Shown here: piece after piece, positions 1 through 12,110 of the stretch
Layout: each line of letters starts with the position of its first letter
How positions within the stretch are numbered: position 1 is the first letter of the stretch
From: Amedibacterium intestinale
GTDB taxonomy: Bacteria; Bacillota_I; Bacilli_A; Erysipelotrichales; Erysipelotrichaceae
Assembly (NCBI RefSeq): GCF_010537335.1
Contig: NZ_AP019711.1
Span: 1,240,001 to 1,304,000, forward strand
Length of the DNA stretch: 64,000 bases
Direction: 5' to 3'
Program-made: the position numbers and the translations under genes
Notes under the pieces: model-generated
The model's database searches: none
What the model was told of the DNA's origin: nothing
Seen by the model: the letters and a program-made list of their open reading frames with translations, nothing else

Positions 1-994
1 CGATAGCAAGCCCTAACCCAGCACCCCCACTACTGGAAGTACGTGCACTGCCTGCTCTATAAAACTTGTCAAATAAATGCAATACACTTTCCTGATTCAA
101 ATCTTCACTTTGATTACTCAAAGTAATACAAATTTTTTCTTCTTGTTTTTTTCCACAAATAGAAATGATAGAAGAAGGAGTACTGTAATTTAAAGCATTA
201 CGTAACAGATTATCAAATACACGCTGCAGTTTATCATAATCACCATACACCATCAAATCATCTTCTATATTTTCCTGAAGTGTCATATGGTTTTGTTCCA
301 GCAAAGGATAAAAGCCTGTTAATTGCTGTTTTAATAATATAGATACATCAATTTCACTGTTTTCTAAATGCTCAACACGATCATCATAACGAAGCATTTC
401 ACTAAATTCATCAATTAGTGTGTCTAATCTTCTTGCTTTTTCACTGGCAATAAGAATTGCTTTTTTTTCTTCTTCTTTCTCTAATTTATGATCTAAAATA
501 TGATTAATATAACCAATCATAGAAGTTAAAGGAGTTTTTAAATCATGTGCTAAATACATCAGCAGTTCATTTTTATGTTCTGTTTCCTGTAGGGATAACT
601 TTCTAGTTTCTTCCCTTTTTTCTTTCATCTGCTCAATTTTTTTTAAAGCCTCTTGAAATTCCGGTATATATTTTAAAAAGATGGGATAAGAGTCTAATTC
701 TTTTCCCTGCATGAAAATCACCAAGGCATCCATACACTTAAAAAAAGAATGAAGAAAGAAAAACAGCATAAAAATATAGCTCCCTGCAAATAAAAACGTA
801 TTCATTTCCCATGTATGATACCTGTAAAAATATAAAAAATCAGATTCTTTCAAAGCTCCCATAGAAGCAAGAAAACTAGAACGATAAAACAGAATTGCGA
901 TAATCAGTAACAAAACAAAGGTAACCAATACAGTACACAACAAAAAGATAAGAGTTAAACGACGCTGAACACGTCGATACAGATTATTCTTCAA
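1..994 (-). CDS. VanS-like sensor histidine kinase (partial, C-terminus cut)
   Basis: Read directly from the minus strand; the frame runs off the window start. Two hydrophobic segments lie near residues 15-40 and 65-95. They are followed by a DHp helix with the phosphoacceptor motif AHDLKTPLTS (His near residue 150), an N-box-like NLLRNALNYS and a G-box GGAGLGLAI at the very edge. A TTG start at 994 fits AGGA seven bases upstream and overlaps the end of the response-regulator gene by 11 bp, so the two are translationally coupled. By family it autophosphorylates and passes phosphate to the regulator encoded just upstream. The DHp sequence resembles VanS-type kinases, but no van ligase genes are nearby, so the signal is unknown. 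Confidence 0.85.
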   Translation of the reverse strand, partial: MKNNLYRRVQRRLTLIFLLCTVLVTFVLLLIIAILFYRSSFLASMGALKESDFLYFYRYHTWEMNTFLFAGSYIFMLFFFLHSFFKCMDALVIFMQGKELDSYPIFLKYIPEFQEALKKIEQMKEKREETRKLSLQETEHKNELLMYLAHDLKTPLTSMIGYINHILDHKLEKEEEKKAILIASEKARRLDTLIDEFSEMLRYDDRVEHLENSEIDVSILLKQQLTGFYPLLEQNHMTLQENIEDDLMVYGDYDKLQRVFDNLLRNALNYSTPSSIISICGKKQEEKICITLSNQSEDLNQESVLHLFDKFYRAGSARTSSSGGAGLGLAI

Positions 995-1673
995 TTTTGT
1001 ATCCTACTCCCCATACAGTCTTAATAAACCTTGGATTTTTAGGGGGTTCCATCATTTTTTCACGCAATCTTCGAATATGTACCATAACGGTATTGTTGCT
1101 GTCAAAATATTTTTCTTTCCATACAGCTTCAAATAACTCTTCACTAGGAACTACTCTGCCTCTGTTCTTACATAAATACCAAAGAATTGAAAATTCGATA
1201 GGAGTCAAATTTAACTGTTTATCATATAGCGTACAGGAATGAGAATCATTATCAATAATCAGCCCTTTAAAATCTATAACATTCACATTGTCATTGGTCT
1301 GATTATATTTTTTGTAACGTCTAAGCTGTGCTTTCACTCTTGCGACCAGTTCCAAAGGGTTAAATGGTTTTGTAATATAATCATCAGCTCCTAAGGACAA
1401 GCCCTGGATTTTATCTACATCTTCTATTTTAGCGGTAAGCATAATTACCGGAAAAGTATAATTCTCTCGAATTTGTCTACAAATTTCAAAGCCATCAATT
1501 TTAGGCATCATAACATCCAGCAATGCTAAATCAACTTCATTATGTCTTAAAAAATGCAATGCATCTTCACTATCATAAAATTCGTGAACACTATACCCCT
1601 CATTTCTCAGATATAGGGTTACCAAATCGGCAATTTCTTTTTCATCATCTAAAACAAGTATTTTTGTCTGCAT
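984..1673 (-). CDS. OmpR/PhoB-family response regulator
   Basis: A 229-residue protein. Its receiver domain (about 1-115) has acidic pocket residues Asp9/Asp10, phosphoacceptor Asp53 in LLDVMMP, and the switch lysine in TKPF. A C-terminal winged helix (about 135-229) ends in the typical VWGVGYKIEE. It should be phosphorylated by the histidine kinase whose gene overlaps its 3' end and then bind promoter DNA. Overall style is VanR-like. Start ATG at 1673 follows GGAGGG. The regulon cannot be read from the window. Confidence 0.93.
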   Translation of the reverse strand: MQTKILVLDDEKEIADLVTLYLRNEGYSVHEFYDSEDALHFLRHNEVDLALLDVMMPKIDGFEICRQIRENYTFPVIMLTAKIEDVDKIQGLSLGADDYITKPFNPLELVARVKAQLRRYKKYNQTNDNVNVIDFKGLIIDNDSHSCTLYDKQLNLTPIEFSILWYLCKNRGRVVPSEELFEAVWKEKYFDSNNTVMVHIRRLREKMMEPPKNPRFIKTVWGVGYKIEE

Positions 1674-1693
1674 AGTAAACCCTCCATGCTACT

Positions 1694-1699
1694 ATTATA
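1694..1699 (-). promoter_or_regulatory. Extended -10 element for the two-component operon
   Basis: On the minus strand TGATATAAT reads as TGn followed by a perfect TATAAT, 21 bases upstream of the response-regulator start codon. No good -35 box is visible at 17 bp, as expected for an extended -10 promoter. Confidence 0.4.
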
Positions 1700-1739
1700 T
1701 CAAATTCATTTCAACTTGTGTTAGAGTATTCAAAATGTA

Positions 1740-2188
1740 AGAAATACTTAAGTAAAAAAATATCATTCCATAGATTACAGAACAAGCTTTTATTACCACA
1801 GAAGATTATAAAAACTTCCCCATAAACTTTTAAAATCACATCTTACCAATCTAATAAGTAATATCTTCAACTACGAAACACTCTCTTACACACCATCTTT
1901 CCTAAACTTTATCGCTATATTTAAAAGTACTATTCGTTTAAATATCATTTTTTAAAGGATTCTTTACGAATCAACCTATTAATTTCTCTAATCTCTCAAG
2001 AACATTCTTCCTTCTCTATATTACTATCCATTCTATCAGTTTGTTAATCATAGTGGATAACAATTAAATCATTATGATACTTGCCACTTAATTACATAAT
2101 TAAAAAATAATTGAAATCAGCAGTGTTTTATCTGATATATAGTATAATATTCATAGTTAATCTGAAGATTTCTCACATATAAATCATG
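1740..2188. other. AT-rich intergenic stretch without recognisable gene
   Basis: Between the two-component promoter and the glucosidase terminator I see no open frame with a ribosome-binding site, no tRNA and no convincing repeat. The segment is very AT-rich and may be decayed DNA. Confidence 0.4.
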
Positions 2189-2230
2189 TAAAAAATACAC
2201 CTTATTCCATATGGAATTTAGGTGTATTCT
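2189..2230 (-). terminator. Intrinsic terminator of the beta-glucoside operon
   Basis: Arms AATACACC (2194-2201) and GGTGTATT (2221-2228) enclose a second palindrome ATTCCATATGGAAT. A T-run follows on the minus strand, just past the GH1 gene. Confidence 0.75.
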
Positions 2231-2265
2231 TTAATCTAGAGCTTCTCCATCCCTATTATCTTCAT

Positions 2266-5620
<3,355 letters not shown>

Positions 5621-5627
5621 TCATTTT

Positions 5628-6470
5628 TTACATAGTAGTGATGCGATGAATGTGAATCATTAAATACATGATTTCGTCATTTGTCATTTGCAGATGATAT
5701 TCTTTTCTAAGATACTCGTAAACTTTTAAAACACAGGCATATTCATTTTTATATTGATTTTTAATCATTAGGAAGAAATTATCTTCTTTATCTTCTTTTT
5801 CTCCTATTTCAACATTTGAAAAAACACGCTTCACAAAGAATTTTAAATGCGTTAAAAATCGATCATAATGAATAGAATTCTCATCTAATTCAATGTTGAA
5901 ATGATATTTTACAATATTCAATGTATTTTGTATTACTTTCATCATCTCTTTTGTCTGTTCCATACCTATTGAATCAAAAGAAGCATTCACAACATGCAAA
6001 GCAATAAAACCAGCTTCTGCATCTGGTAAACGGATATCAGCCTTTGCCTCAATAATATCTAAAGCTTCCATACCAATTTGAAATTCATGCAGATAATAAC
6101 GTTTAATTTCAGATAAAAGAGCATTTTGAATATTGATACCATTCTTAAATCGCTCAATTGCGAAAGCAATATGATCACATAAGGTTAAATAAATGGTATC
6201 ACTTAATTCTTTCCCTAATGAAGCTTTTGCATAATCAACAATCTTATTTGTAATCTGAATGCAAGAAAGCGGAACTCTTGAAAGTATTTCTTCAAATTGA
6301 TTATTTTGCTTATCATCTAGCATAGTATAAACTTTTTCTATTTTAAATTCATCAATTAAATCTCCTACTTGTTTTTTAAAGCCAAGTCCACATCCCATAA
6401 CTAAAATTTCCTGTTGCTTGTTATTACGAGAACGTACTAGATTATTGTTTATTACTTTCTCTACGATCAA
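5628..6470 (-). CDS. licT: BglG/LicT-family transcriptional antiterminator
   Basis: A 280-residue protein with an N-terminal RNA-binding CAT domain (about 1-55; starts MIVEKVINNNLV) and two PRD domains. Conserved histidines sit in LCDHI and the region around YYLHEFQ (PRD1) and in FLTHLKFF and MIHIHR (PRD2). It binds the RAT sequence seen just upstream in its own leader and prevents terminator formation. PTS phosphorylation of the PRD histidines couples activity to substrate supply. It is first gene of the operon, so it is autoregulated. Confidence 0.95.
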   Translation of the reverse strand: MIVEKVINNNLVRSRNNKQQEILVMGCGLGFKKQVGDLIDEFKIEKVYTMLDDKQNNQFEEILSRVPLSCIQITNKIVDYAKASLGKELSDTIYLTLCDHIAFAIERFKNGINIQNALLSEIKRYYLHEFQIGMEALDIIEAKADIRLPDAEAGFIALHVVNASFDSIGMEQTKEMMKVIQNTLNIVKYHFNIELDENSIHYDRFLTHLKFFVKRVFSNVEIGEKEDKEDNFFLMIKNQYKNEYACVLKVYEYLRKEYHLQMTNDEIMYLMIHIHRITTM

Positions 6471-6496
6471 AATGCATTCTCCTTTCCCAAATAAGT

Positions 6497-6561
6497 AGAA
6501 AAAAGACTATACCTGCTCACACCACGCAAAAAAATAACGTATGTGTACAATCGGTATAGCC
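6497..6561 (-). terminator. Leader terminator controlled by LicT
   Basis: On the minus strand GGCTATACC, the end of the RAT, pairs with GGTATAGTC (6505-6513), followed by TTTTTTCT. The 5' arm is part of the RAT, so binding of LicT and terminator folding exclude each other. Confidence 0.88.
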
Positions 6562-6581
6562 TGCCCTACCAGTAACAATCC
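6553..6581 (-). promoter_or_regulatory. RAT ribonucleic antiterminator site
   Basis: The minus strand reads GGATTGTTACTGGTAGGGCA and continues GGCTATACC. This matches the BglG/LicT-family RAT consensus (GGATTGTTACTG, then GCAGGC, ending ACC). It overlaps the 5' arm of the leader terminator. Confidence 0.92.
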
Positions 6582-6595
6582 TTTTATACGCAAAA

Positions 6596-6625
6596 AATAT
6601 ATCACAAGTACTTTTACCTTGTCAA
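6596..6625 (-). promoter_or_regulatory. Promoter of the licT-bglP-bglA operon
   Basis: Minus strand TTGACA (6620-6625), 18-bp spacer, TATATT (6596-6601). It places the start of transcription just upstream of the RAT. Confidence 0.7.
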
Positions 6626-6879
6626 TCAATTTGTTTGGAATTATAGCCGATTAAAATCAAACATTTAATTTAACAACAGCGTAATTGTATTCCTACAGGC
6701 ATAATAAGAAAGCCGAAATTAAGCAAATTCACCAATTATTTTACATTCTCTACTTTAATGTCTAAAAAAATTAATAACATTCTAGATCCCACTAGTTAAA
6801 TGTAGAAAAACTATATAAAAGCTAACTTTATCGCCTAAAAATTGTTAAGGCTCATCCAAAAAAAATTTATGTTTTCATT
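6626..6879. other. Intergenic stretch, nothing recognised
   Basis: About 250 bp of AT-rich DNA between the beta-glucoside promoter and the transketolase terminator. No open frame with a ribosome-binding site and no strong repeat is visible. Confidence 0.35.
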
Positions 6880-6906
6880 TAAAAAGGACGGTTTCCCATC
6901 CTTTCT
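6880..6906 (-). terminator. Terminator of the transketolase pair
   Basis: Minus-strand hairpin AAAGGATGGG / CCGTCCTTT followed by TTTTTAAA, seven bases past the stop codon. Confidence 0.75.
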
Positions 6907-6912
6907 TTTATC

Positions 6913-7839
6913 TTATTTTTCTTCAACTGCATTCACGATATCTTTTGCAGTCAAACCATATTTTTCTAGTAATTCAGCTGGTGTTCCACTTTCTCCAAAA
7001 ACATCTTTCATTCCTACCATACGCACTTTTCTAGGTGCATACTGACTTAATGTTTCCGCAACTGCACTTCCAAGTCCACCAATAACACTGTGTTCTTCAC
7101 ATGTAACAAACAAATCATGTGTTTCTGCTAACTTAACAAGCAAGTCTTTATCAATTGGCTTAATAGTATGCATATCAACTACTGTAGGATTGTACCCTTT
7201 TGTTTTTAGCTCTTCACAAGCTTTTAAAGCTGCTTCTACCATGATACCACAGGCAATGATTGCAACATCTTTTCCTTCGTGCAATACATTTCCTTTTCCA
7301 ATTTCAAAATGAATTGTATTTTCATCATAAATTGTTTCCACAGCACTTCTTCCTAAACGCAAATAACATGGTCCATCAATTGCTGCTACAGCTTTTGTTG
7401 CTTCTGCAGCTTCTACACTATCTGCTGGACATACAACAACCATACCAGGAATTCCGCGCATTAAAGAAATATCTTCAATTGTCTGATGGCTTGCACCATC
7501 TTCCCCAACCGTAATACCAGCATGAGATGCACAAACTTTTACATTCAAATGTGGATATCCGATGCTGTTTCGAATCTGTTCAAATGCTCTTCCTGTTGCA
7601 AACATAGCAAAACTTGATGCAAACACAGTATTACCGCTAGCAGCAAGACCAGCTGCAACTCCCATCATATTGCTTTCGGCAATCCCCATATTGTAATGTT
7701 GTTCAGGTGCAACGTTTTTTACATCTTTTGTTTTTGTAGAACCGGAAAGATCGGCATCCAGTACGATAATATTTTTATTTTCCTGTGCCAGTTTAGCAAG
7801 CGTTTTTCCATACGCTTCACGAGTTGCCACTTTTGCCAT
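6913..7839 (-). CDS. Transketolase, C-terminal subunit
   Basis: A 308-residue protein covering the pyrimidine-binding and C-terminal domains of a split transketolase. Visible are the catalytic-Glu region NMGIAESNMMGVAAG, the conserved HAGITVGEDGASHQ, and the C-terminal FGESGTPAELLEKYGL. With the N-terminal subunit encoded immediately upstream (one-base overlap at 7839) it forms a TPP-dependent enzyme moving two-carbon units in the pentose-phosphate pathway. A DXS-like reaction is less likely because both halves look like the split transketolases common in Bacillota. Confidence 0.9.
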   Translation of the reverse strand: MAKVATREAYGKTLAKLAQENKNIIVLDADLSGSTKTKDVKNVAPEQHYNMGIAESNMMGVAAGLAASGNTVFASSFAMFATGRAFEQIRNSIGYPHLNVKVCASHAGITVGEDGASHQTIEDISLMRGIPGMVVVCPADSVEAAEATKAVAAIDGPCYLRLGRSAVETIYDENTIHFEIGKGNVLHEGKDVAIIACGIMVEAALKACEELKTKGYNPTVVDMHTIKPIDKDLLVKLAETHDLFVTCEEHSVIGGLGSAVAETLSQYAPRKVRMVGMKDVFGESGTPAELLEKYGLTAKDIVNAVEEK

Positions 7840-8666
7840 TATTTATTTCCTCCTTCAAGTTCACAAAGCGCCTGTTCACACTGTTCTTTATTTGGCGCAA
7901 CACCATGCCATCCAGACTGATTTTCCATGAAAGATACTCCTTTTCCTTTAACTGTCTTCGCAATTACAACACTAGGCTTTCCTTTCACGGTTTTTGCTTC
8001 TTCACAAGCTTTGATAACTGCTTCTAAATCATTGCCATCTCCCAAAACGATAACATTCCATCCAAATGCCTTAAACTTTTCATCAAGTGGAAATGGATTC
8101 ATAACTTCGCTTACTTTACCATCAATCTGTAATCCGTTCATATCAACAAAGGCCAAAAGATTGTCTAATCCGTAATGAGAGGCAGACATAGCCGCTTCCC
8201 ACACTTCCCCTTCCTGGCATTCTCCATCACCTAATAAAGTATAAATACGATAAGGCAGATTGTGATATTTATTTGATAATGCCATACCAACGGCTGCAGA
8301 GATTCCCTGTCCCAATGAACCCGTTGACATATCTACTCCAGGCAATTTGTCCATACTAGGATGTCCTTGAAGACGTGTTCCAATCTTACGGAAAGTTAAT
8401 AATTCTTCTTCATTTAAAAATCCTTTTTCTGCAAGTAATGAATATAACAATGGAGATGCATGTCCTTTCGACAATACAAAACGATCTCTGTTAAGACTTG
8501 AAATATTTTCCTCATTGATATCCATTTGTGTAAAATACAAAGCAACTCCGATTTCAACTGAAGATAAACTACCTCCTGGATGACCAGATTTTGCTTCTGT
8601 TACCATTCTCACAATATTCTTGCGAATATTTACAGCATGCCCTTTTAAGATATCTAATTCTGACAT
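7839..8666 (-). CDS. Transketolase, N-terminal subunit
   Basis: A 275-residue TPP-binding half. It has GHPGGSLSSVEI near residues 28-40, the TPP/Mg motif GDGECQEGEVWEAAM and the distal GKPSVVIAKTVKGKG. It is the first gene of the pair with its own promoter, and its stop overlaps the start of the C-terminal subunit gene by one base, so the subunits are made in step. No PTS gene is co-transcribed, which suggests general pentose-phosphate duty rather than a dedicated pentitol or ascorbate route. Confidence 0.9.
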   Translation of the reverse strand: MSELDILKGHAVNIRKNIVRMVTEAKSGHPGGSLSSVEIGVALYFTQMDINEENISSLNRDRFVLSKGHASPLLYSLLAEKGFLNEEELLTFRKIGTRLQGHPSMDKLPGVDMSTGSLGQGISAAVGMALSNKYHNLPYRIYTLLGDGECQEGEVWEAAMSASHYGLDNLLAFVDMNGLQIDGKVSEVMNPFPLDEKFKAFGWNVIVLGDGNDLEAVIKACEEAKTVKGKPSVVIAKTVKGKGVSFMENQSGWHGVAPNKEQCEQALCELEGGNK

Positions 8667-8697
8667 TTTTAATAATCCTCCTTGTAATCCATATAGT

Positions 8698-8727
8698 ATT
8701 ATACTATATTTTTTTCTTTTTTTTCAA
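8698..8727 (-). promoter_or_regulatory. Promoter of the transketolase pair
   Basis: Minus strand TTGAAA (8722-8727), 18 bp, perfect TATAAT (8698-8703). It sits just upstream of the AAGGAGG of the N-terminal subunit gene. Confidence 0.6.
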
Positions 8728-8735
8728 AGAAATTC

Positions 8736-8763
8736 AAAAAAAGGCAATCTTTCGATTCCCTTT
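8736..8763 (-). terminator. Terminator of tex
   Basis: Minus-strand hairpin AAAGGGAATC / GATTGCCTTT with GAAA loop, followed by a run of T. Confidence 0.8.
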
Positions 8764-8810
8764 TATTTATCGGCTTATTTTATATTTTATATGTGATTTT
8801 TTTGACAAAT

Positions 8811-10946
8811 TCAACCCCCTTTAAAACTAAGCTGCACTTTCTGTTTTTCCATATCAATCCCAATAACTTTTACTTTGACAATATCCCCCACAGAAACAAC
8901 CTCTTCCGGATGTCCAATCCTGTTTTCACTCATTTGTGAAATATGTACCAATCCATCTTCATGAAGACCAATATCAACAAATGCTCCAAAATCAACAACG
9001 TTTCTTACAACACCTTCTAAACGATCTCCAATTTTTAAGTCTTCCAATTCTACAACATCTTTCCTTAATAAAACAGGAGTAAATCGTTCACGATAATCAC
9101 GGAAAGGATGTTGGAAAACTTCCAAAATATCGTCCAATGTATACATATCACAAGATAAATCTTCACATAGTTTTTCCTTATCAACACAGCGAAGCGTTTC
9201 TTTCATTTCTTCACTACCAATTTGACTTTCCTTAAGTCCTACATAAGAAAATAACTCTCTAGCAAGCTTATAACTTTCTGGATGAATAGCCGTACGATCC
9301 AAAAGTTCTTCTCCATCTTCAATACGTAAAAAACCTGCAGCCTGTTCAAATGTTTTCGCTCCAATTTTTGAAATATCTTTTAGTTCCTTACGATTTTTCA
9401 ATTCACCATGTTCCTGACGATAGAAAACTATACTTTTTGCGCTTGATTCTTTTAGTCCGGCAACATGTTTCAAAAGCTCTACACTTGCTGTATTAACATT
9501 TACACCTACACGGTTGACTGCTTTTTCCACTACAAAGTCTAATCGTTCTTTTAACTGTGCACCTGCAACATCATGCTGATACTGTCCTACCCCAATGGAT
9601 TGCGGATCAATTTTTATCAATTCACTTAATGGATCTTGTAAACGTCTTGCGATAGATACAGCAGAACGATGTTCTACTGGAAGATCTGCAAATTCTTCCT
9701 TGGCAGCTTTACTTGCCGAATATACTGAGGCACCTGCTTCTGACACAATCGTATAAGAAACATTTAAATCATGTTTATGAACGAAATCTGCTACAAAGCT
9801 TTCACTTTCTCTACTTGCCGTTCCATTTCCTATCGCAATTACTTCTACATGATAATTCTCAATTAATGACAGCAGTTTTTCACTAGCTTCTTTTACTTTC
9901 TTATGGGGAACATGTGGATAAATCACATCTACTTTTAATAATTTTCCTGTCGTATCAATAACTGCCAGTTTACATCCTGTACGATATGCAGGATCAAATC
10001 CTAATATTACCTTATTCTTCAAAGGTGGCTGTAATAACAAATGCTCTAGATTCATAGAAAACACTTGAATGGATTTTTCTTGTGCCACAGCACTTAAATC
10101 TCTTCTTACTTCTCTTTCAATAGCCGTATAAACCAAACGCTTAAGTCCATCTTCAATCGCTTCCTGTACCAACGCTTCTAATGGACTTTTTCGATTTCTC
10201 ATAAGATAACGTGCTACCCATCCACTCAGATATTCTTTATTATAAGAAAAAGATACACTTATTATATTTTCTTTCTCTCCACGATCAATCGCCATAATAC
10301 GATGAGGAGCTAATCGATTGACTCGTTCACTGAACTCATAATACATCTGATATACTTTCTTTTCATCCTCTGCATCTTTTTTCTTCTTTGTTTCTAAACG
10401 CCCAAAATTGACAATATTATCTTTTACCTTTGCGCGAATTTCCACATCTTCTGCTATCCACTGTGCCAAGATATCCTTCGCTCCCTGAATCGCTTCATCA
10501 ATGGAAGAAATCGCCCCTTTTACATATTTTTGTGCTTCTTTTTGAATATCTGCATCTCTATAAAACTTTCTGATCCATTCTGCCAAAGGCTCTAGACCCG
10601 CTTCTTTTGCCAGCATCGCACGCGTTTTTTTCTTTTGTTGATAAGGACGGTATAAGTCATCAATTTGAGAGATTTTCTCACATGCAAGAATTGCTTTATT
10701 TAATCCTTCATCTAAAACTCCTTGTTCTTTTAATAAACGAAGAACATCTTCTCTTCTTTTTTCTAAGCGAAGCGTATTTTCTTTTAATTCTTCAATTTTT
10801 CGAATTTGCTCTTCATCTAGACCACCCGTCATTTCTTTTCGGTATCTAGCTATAAAAGGCACTGTATTTCCTTCCTCTAACAAAGATAAGGTATGCTCTA
10901 CCTGCCATGAATGTAACTTTAATTCGTTTGCTATCATCTCTATCAT
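8811..10946 (-). CDS. tex: Tex-family RNA-binding transcription accessory protein
   Basis: About 711 residues from the preferred ATG at 10946, which has AGAGG seven bases upstream. The frame is open 17 codons further up, to 10997, without a good ribosome-binding site. Domain order is an N-terminal helical Tex domain with ARYRKE, a YqgF/RNase H-like fold with the GFDPAYRTGCKLAVID motif, a helix-hairpin-helix section (VNVNTAS onward), and a C-terminal S1 RNA-binding domain (VVRNVVDFGAFVDIG). Tex proteins bind nucleic acids and affect transcription. Monocistronic, divergent from the pentapeptide-repeat gene. Confidence 0.95.
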   Translation of the reverse strand: MIEMIANELKLHSWQVEHTLSLLEEGNTVPFIARYRKEMTGGLDEEQIRKIEELKENTLRLEKRREDVLRLLKEQGVLDEGLNKAILACEKISQIDDLYRPYQQKKKTRAMLAKEAGLEPLAEWIRKFYRDADIQKEAQKYVKGAISSIDEAIQGAKDILAQWIAEDVEIRAKVKDNIVNFGRLETKKKKDAEDEKKVYQMYYEFSERVNRLAPHRIMAIDRGEKENIISVSFSYNKEYLSGWVARYLMRNRKSPLEALVQEAIEDGLKRLVYTAIEREVRRDLSAVAQEKSIQVFSMNLEHLLLQPPLKNKVILGFDPAYRTGCKLAVIDTTGKLLKVDVIYPHVPHKKVKEASEKLLSLIENYHVEVIAIGNGTASRESESFVADFVHKHDLNVSYTIVSEAGASVYSASKAAKEEFADLPVEHRSAVSIARRLQDPLSELIKIDPQSIGVGQYQHDVAGAQLKERLDFVVEKAVNRVGVNVNTASVELLKHVAGLKESSAKSIVFYRQEHGELKNRKELKDISKIGAKTFEQAAGFLRIEDGEELLDRTAIHPESYKLARELFSYVGLKESQIGSEEMKETLRCVDKEKLCEDLSCDMYTLDDILEVFQHPFRDYRERFTPVLLRKDVVELEDLKIGDRLEGVVRNVVDFGAFVDIGLHEDGLVHISQMSENRIGHPEEVVSVGDIVKVKVIGIDMEKQKVQLSFKGG

Positions 10947-11029
10947 ACATTTTCCTCTTTTCAATACCATACCATTATACAAAGCCATCAAGTGCAATGC
11001 AATGCTTCTTTTTTTGTATACTCACATGT

Positions 11030-11035
11030 TATAAT
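11030..11035 (+). promoter_or_regulatory. Extended -10 promoter of the pentapeptide gene
   Basis: TGTTATAAT, a TGn extended -10 with perfect TATAAT, lies 22 bp upstream of the ATG at 11058. Confidence 0.5.
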
Positions 11036-11057
11036 AAGCAAACAGGAAGTGATACTA

Positions 11058-11705
11058 ATGAAAGAAAAAATAGAAACTCCAAGAATGTTAAAAGAACTCG
11101 TTCCTCTTTTCGATTTTCATAAAGAAGTTTGTGAAGAATCTTATCTGCAGGGTTATTCTATCTGTGATTTGCTTATTGAGGAAGAAGAACTTCCCTATCT
11201 CCACTTAGATAGCTGCTATTTTAAAAATTGTGTATTTGAAAACTGTACATGTGAAAACATTGATATGGTAGATTTAATTTTTGAAAACTGTGAAATCAGT
11301 AATTTACATTTTTTAGATGGAGCGGTCCACCGCATCCAATTTAAAAATTGCAGATGTATGGGCATCGAATTTTCTAATTGTACTTTACAAAACGTCATGT
11401 TTATAAATTGTAATGCCCGTTATTCAAATTTTAGTGGTTCAAAATTAAAACAAGTGTATTTCAAAGAATGTGAACTTTCTTCTTCCAGTTTTGTACAATG
11501 TAGTTTTTCTAAAATATGTTTTGAAAACTGCAAGCTTAATGAAAGTGAATTTTTTAATACAAGTTTACATAGTGTAGATTTTTCTACAAGCAGTATTGAT
11601 GGAATCGCAGTTAGTCAAAATATGCTGGAAGGTGCTATCGTAAATAGTACGCAAGCCTTAGAACTTGCCAAATTATTAGGACTTATCATCAAAGAAGATA
11701 TATAA
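11058..11705 (+). CDS. Cys-rich pentapeptide-repeat protein
   Basis: A 215-residue protein from the ATG at 11058, with AGGAAGTG six bases before it. The open frame extends to 10992 without a ribosome site. From about residue 50 to 190 it is a five-residue periodic repeat with central Phe/Leu and many Cys (FKNC, FENC, FINC, FKEC), predicting a right-handed quadrilateral beta-helix. No signal peptide or membrane span. Some family members are DNA mimics that protect gyrase from quinolones, but most have no known role, so no function is assigned. Monocistronic. Confidence 0.8.
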   Translation: MKEKIETPRMLKELVPLFDFHKEVCEESYLQGYSICDLLIEEEELPYLHLDSCYFKNCVFENCTCENIDMVDLIFENCEISNLHFLDGAVHRIQFKNCRCMGIEFSNCTLQNVMFINCNARYSNFSGSKLKQVYFKECELSSSSFVQCSFSKICFENCKLNESEFFNTSLHSVDFSTSSIDGIAVSQNMLEGAIVNSTQALELAKLLGLIIKEDI

Positions 11706-11757
11706 AATATAAACATAATGTTAGAAATCCTCCTCTCCGTACGAAAATAAACAATGT

Positions 11758-11763
11758 TATAAT
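11758..11763 (+). promoter_or_regulatory. Extended -10 promoter of the small membrane-protein gene
   Basis: TGTTATAAT again gives TGn plus TATAAT. It is followed by AAGGAGGA at 11772-11779 and the ATG at 11785. Confidence 0.5.
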
Positions 11764-11784
11764 CGATATATAAGGAGGATAAAC

Positions 11785-12108
11785 ATGTGGATTATATTGG
11801 GAATATGTAGTCTTATTTCAACGATAATAAATGTATATTTTGGAATAAAGAAGCGTCTTTGCACAAAGTGCACAACTACATTTGCACTAATTTTTATGAC
11901 ACTTACTATATTAAACCAATACATCATGGTAAAAAAACGGGTATTATTAGAAGATTGGAGTGCTATTTTAGATGTTGTTCCTTCTATGACAACAGTATTA
12001 ATAATTTATACAATAATCATCGTTACAATAAATGTAGTTGCCTTATGGAATTTCTTTAATAAAATAAAATGTTATCATAAAAAAACGGGATTTCCCGTTT
12101 TTTTATGA
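11785..12108 (+). CDS. Small membrane protein of unknown function
   Basis: A 107-residue protein with a promoter and a strong AAGGAGGA site. Hydrophobic segments lie near residues 1-20, 33-49 and 68-92, with a short basic, Cys-containing loop (KKRLCTKC) between the first two. The last eight codons lie inside the transcription-terminator hairpin, and its TGA overlaps the convergent pepT stop, so the natural C-terminus is encoded by the terminator. Family not recognised. Confidence 0.6.
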   Translation: MWIILGICSLISTIINVYFGIKKRLCTKCTTTFALIFMTLTILNQYIMVKKRVLLEDWSAILDVVPSMTTVLIIYTIIIVTINVVALWNFFNKIKCYHKKTGFPVFL

Positions 12109-12110
12109 TA
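12074..12110. terminator. Bidirectional terminator embedded in two coding ends
   Basis: Near-perfect inverted repeat with 18-bp arms around CGGGATTTCCCG, flanked by A7 and T7. The stop codons of both convergent genes, the small membrane protein and pepT, lie inside the right arm. Confidence 0.85.

Noticed and set aside
984-994. van resistance locus suggested by VanRS-like sensor and regulator
   Set aside because: No D-Ala-D-Lac or D-Ala-D-Ser ligase, dehydrogenase or dipeptidase gene is visible; similarity is to the regulator pair only.
2050-2075. GTGGATAACAATTA resembling part of the lac operator
   Set aside because: Only a half-site-like match in AT-rich DNA; no dyad partner, no LacI-type gene and no promoter beside it.
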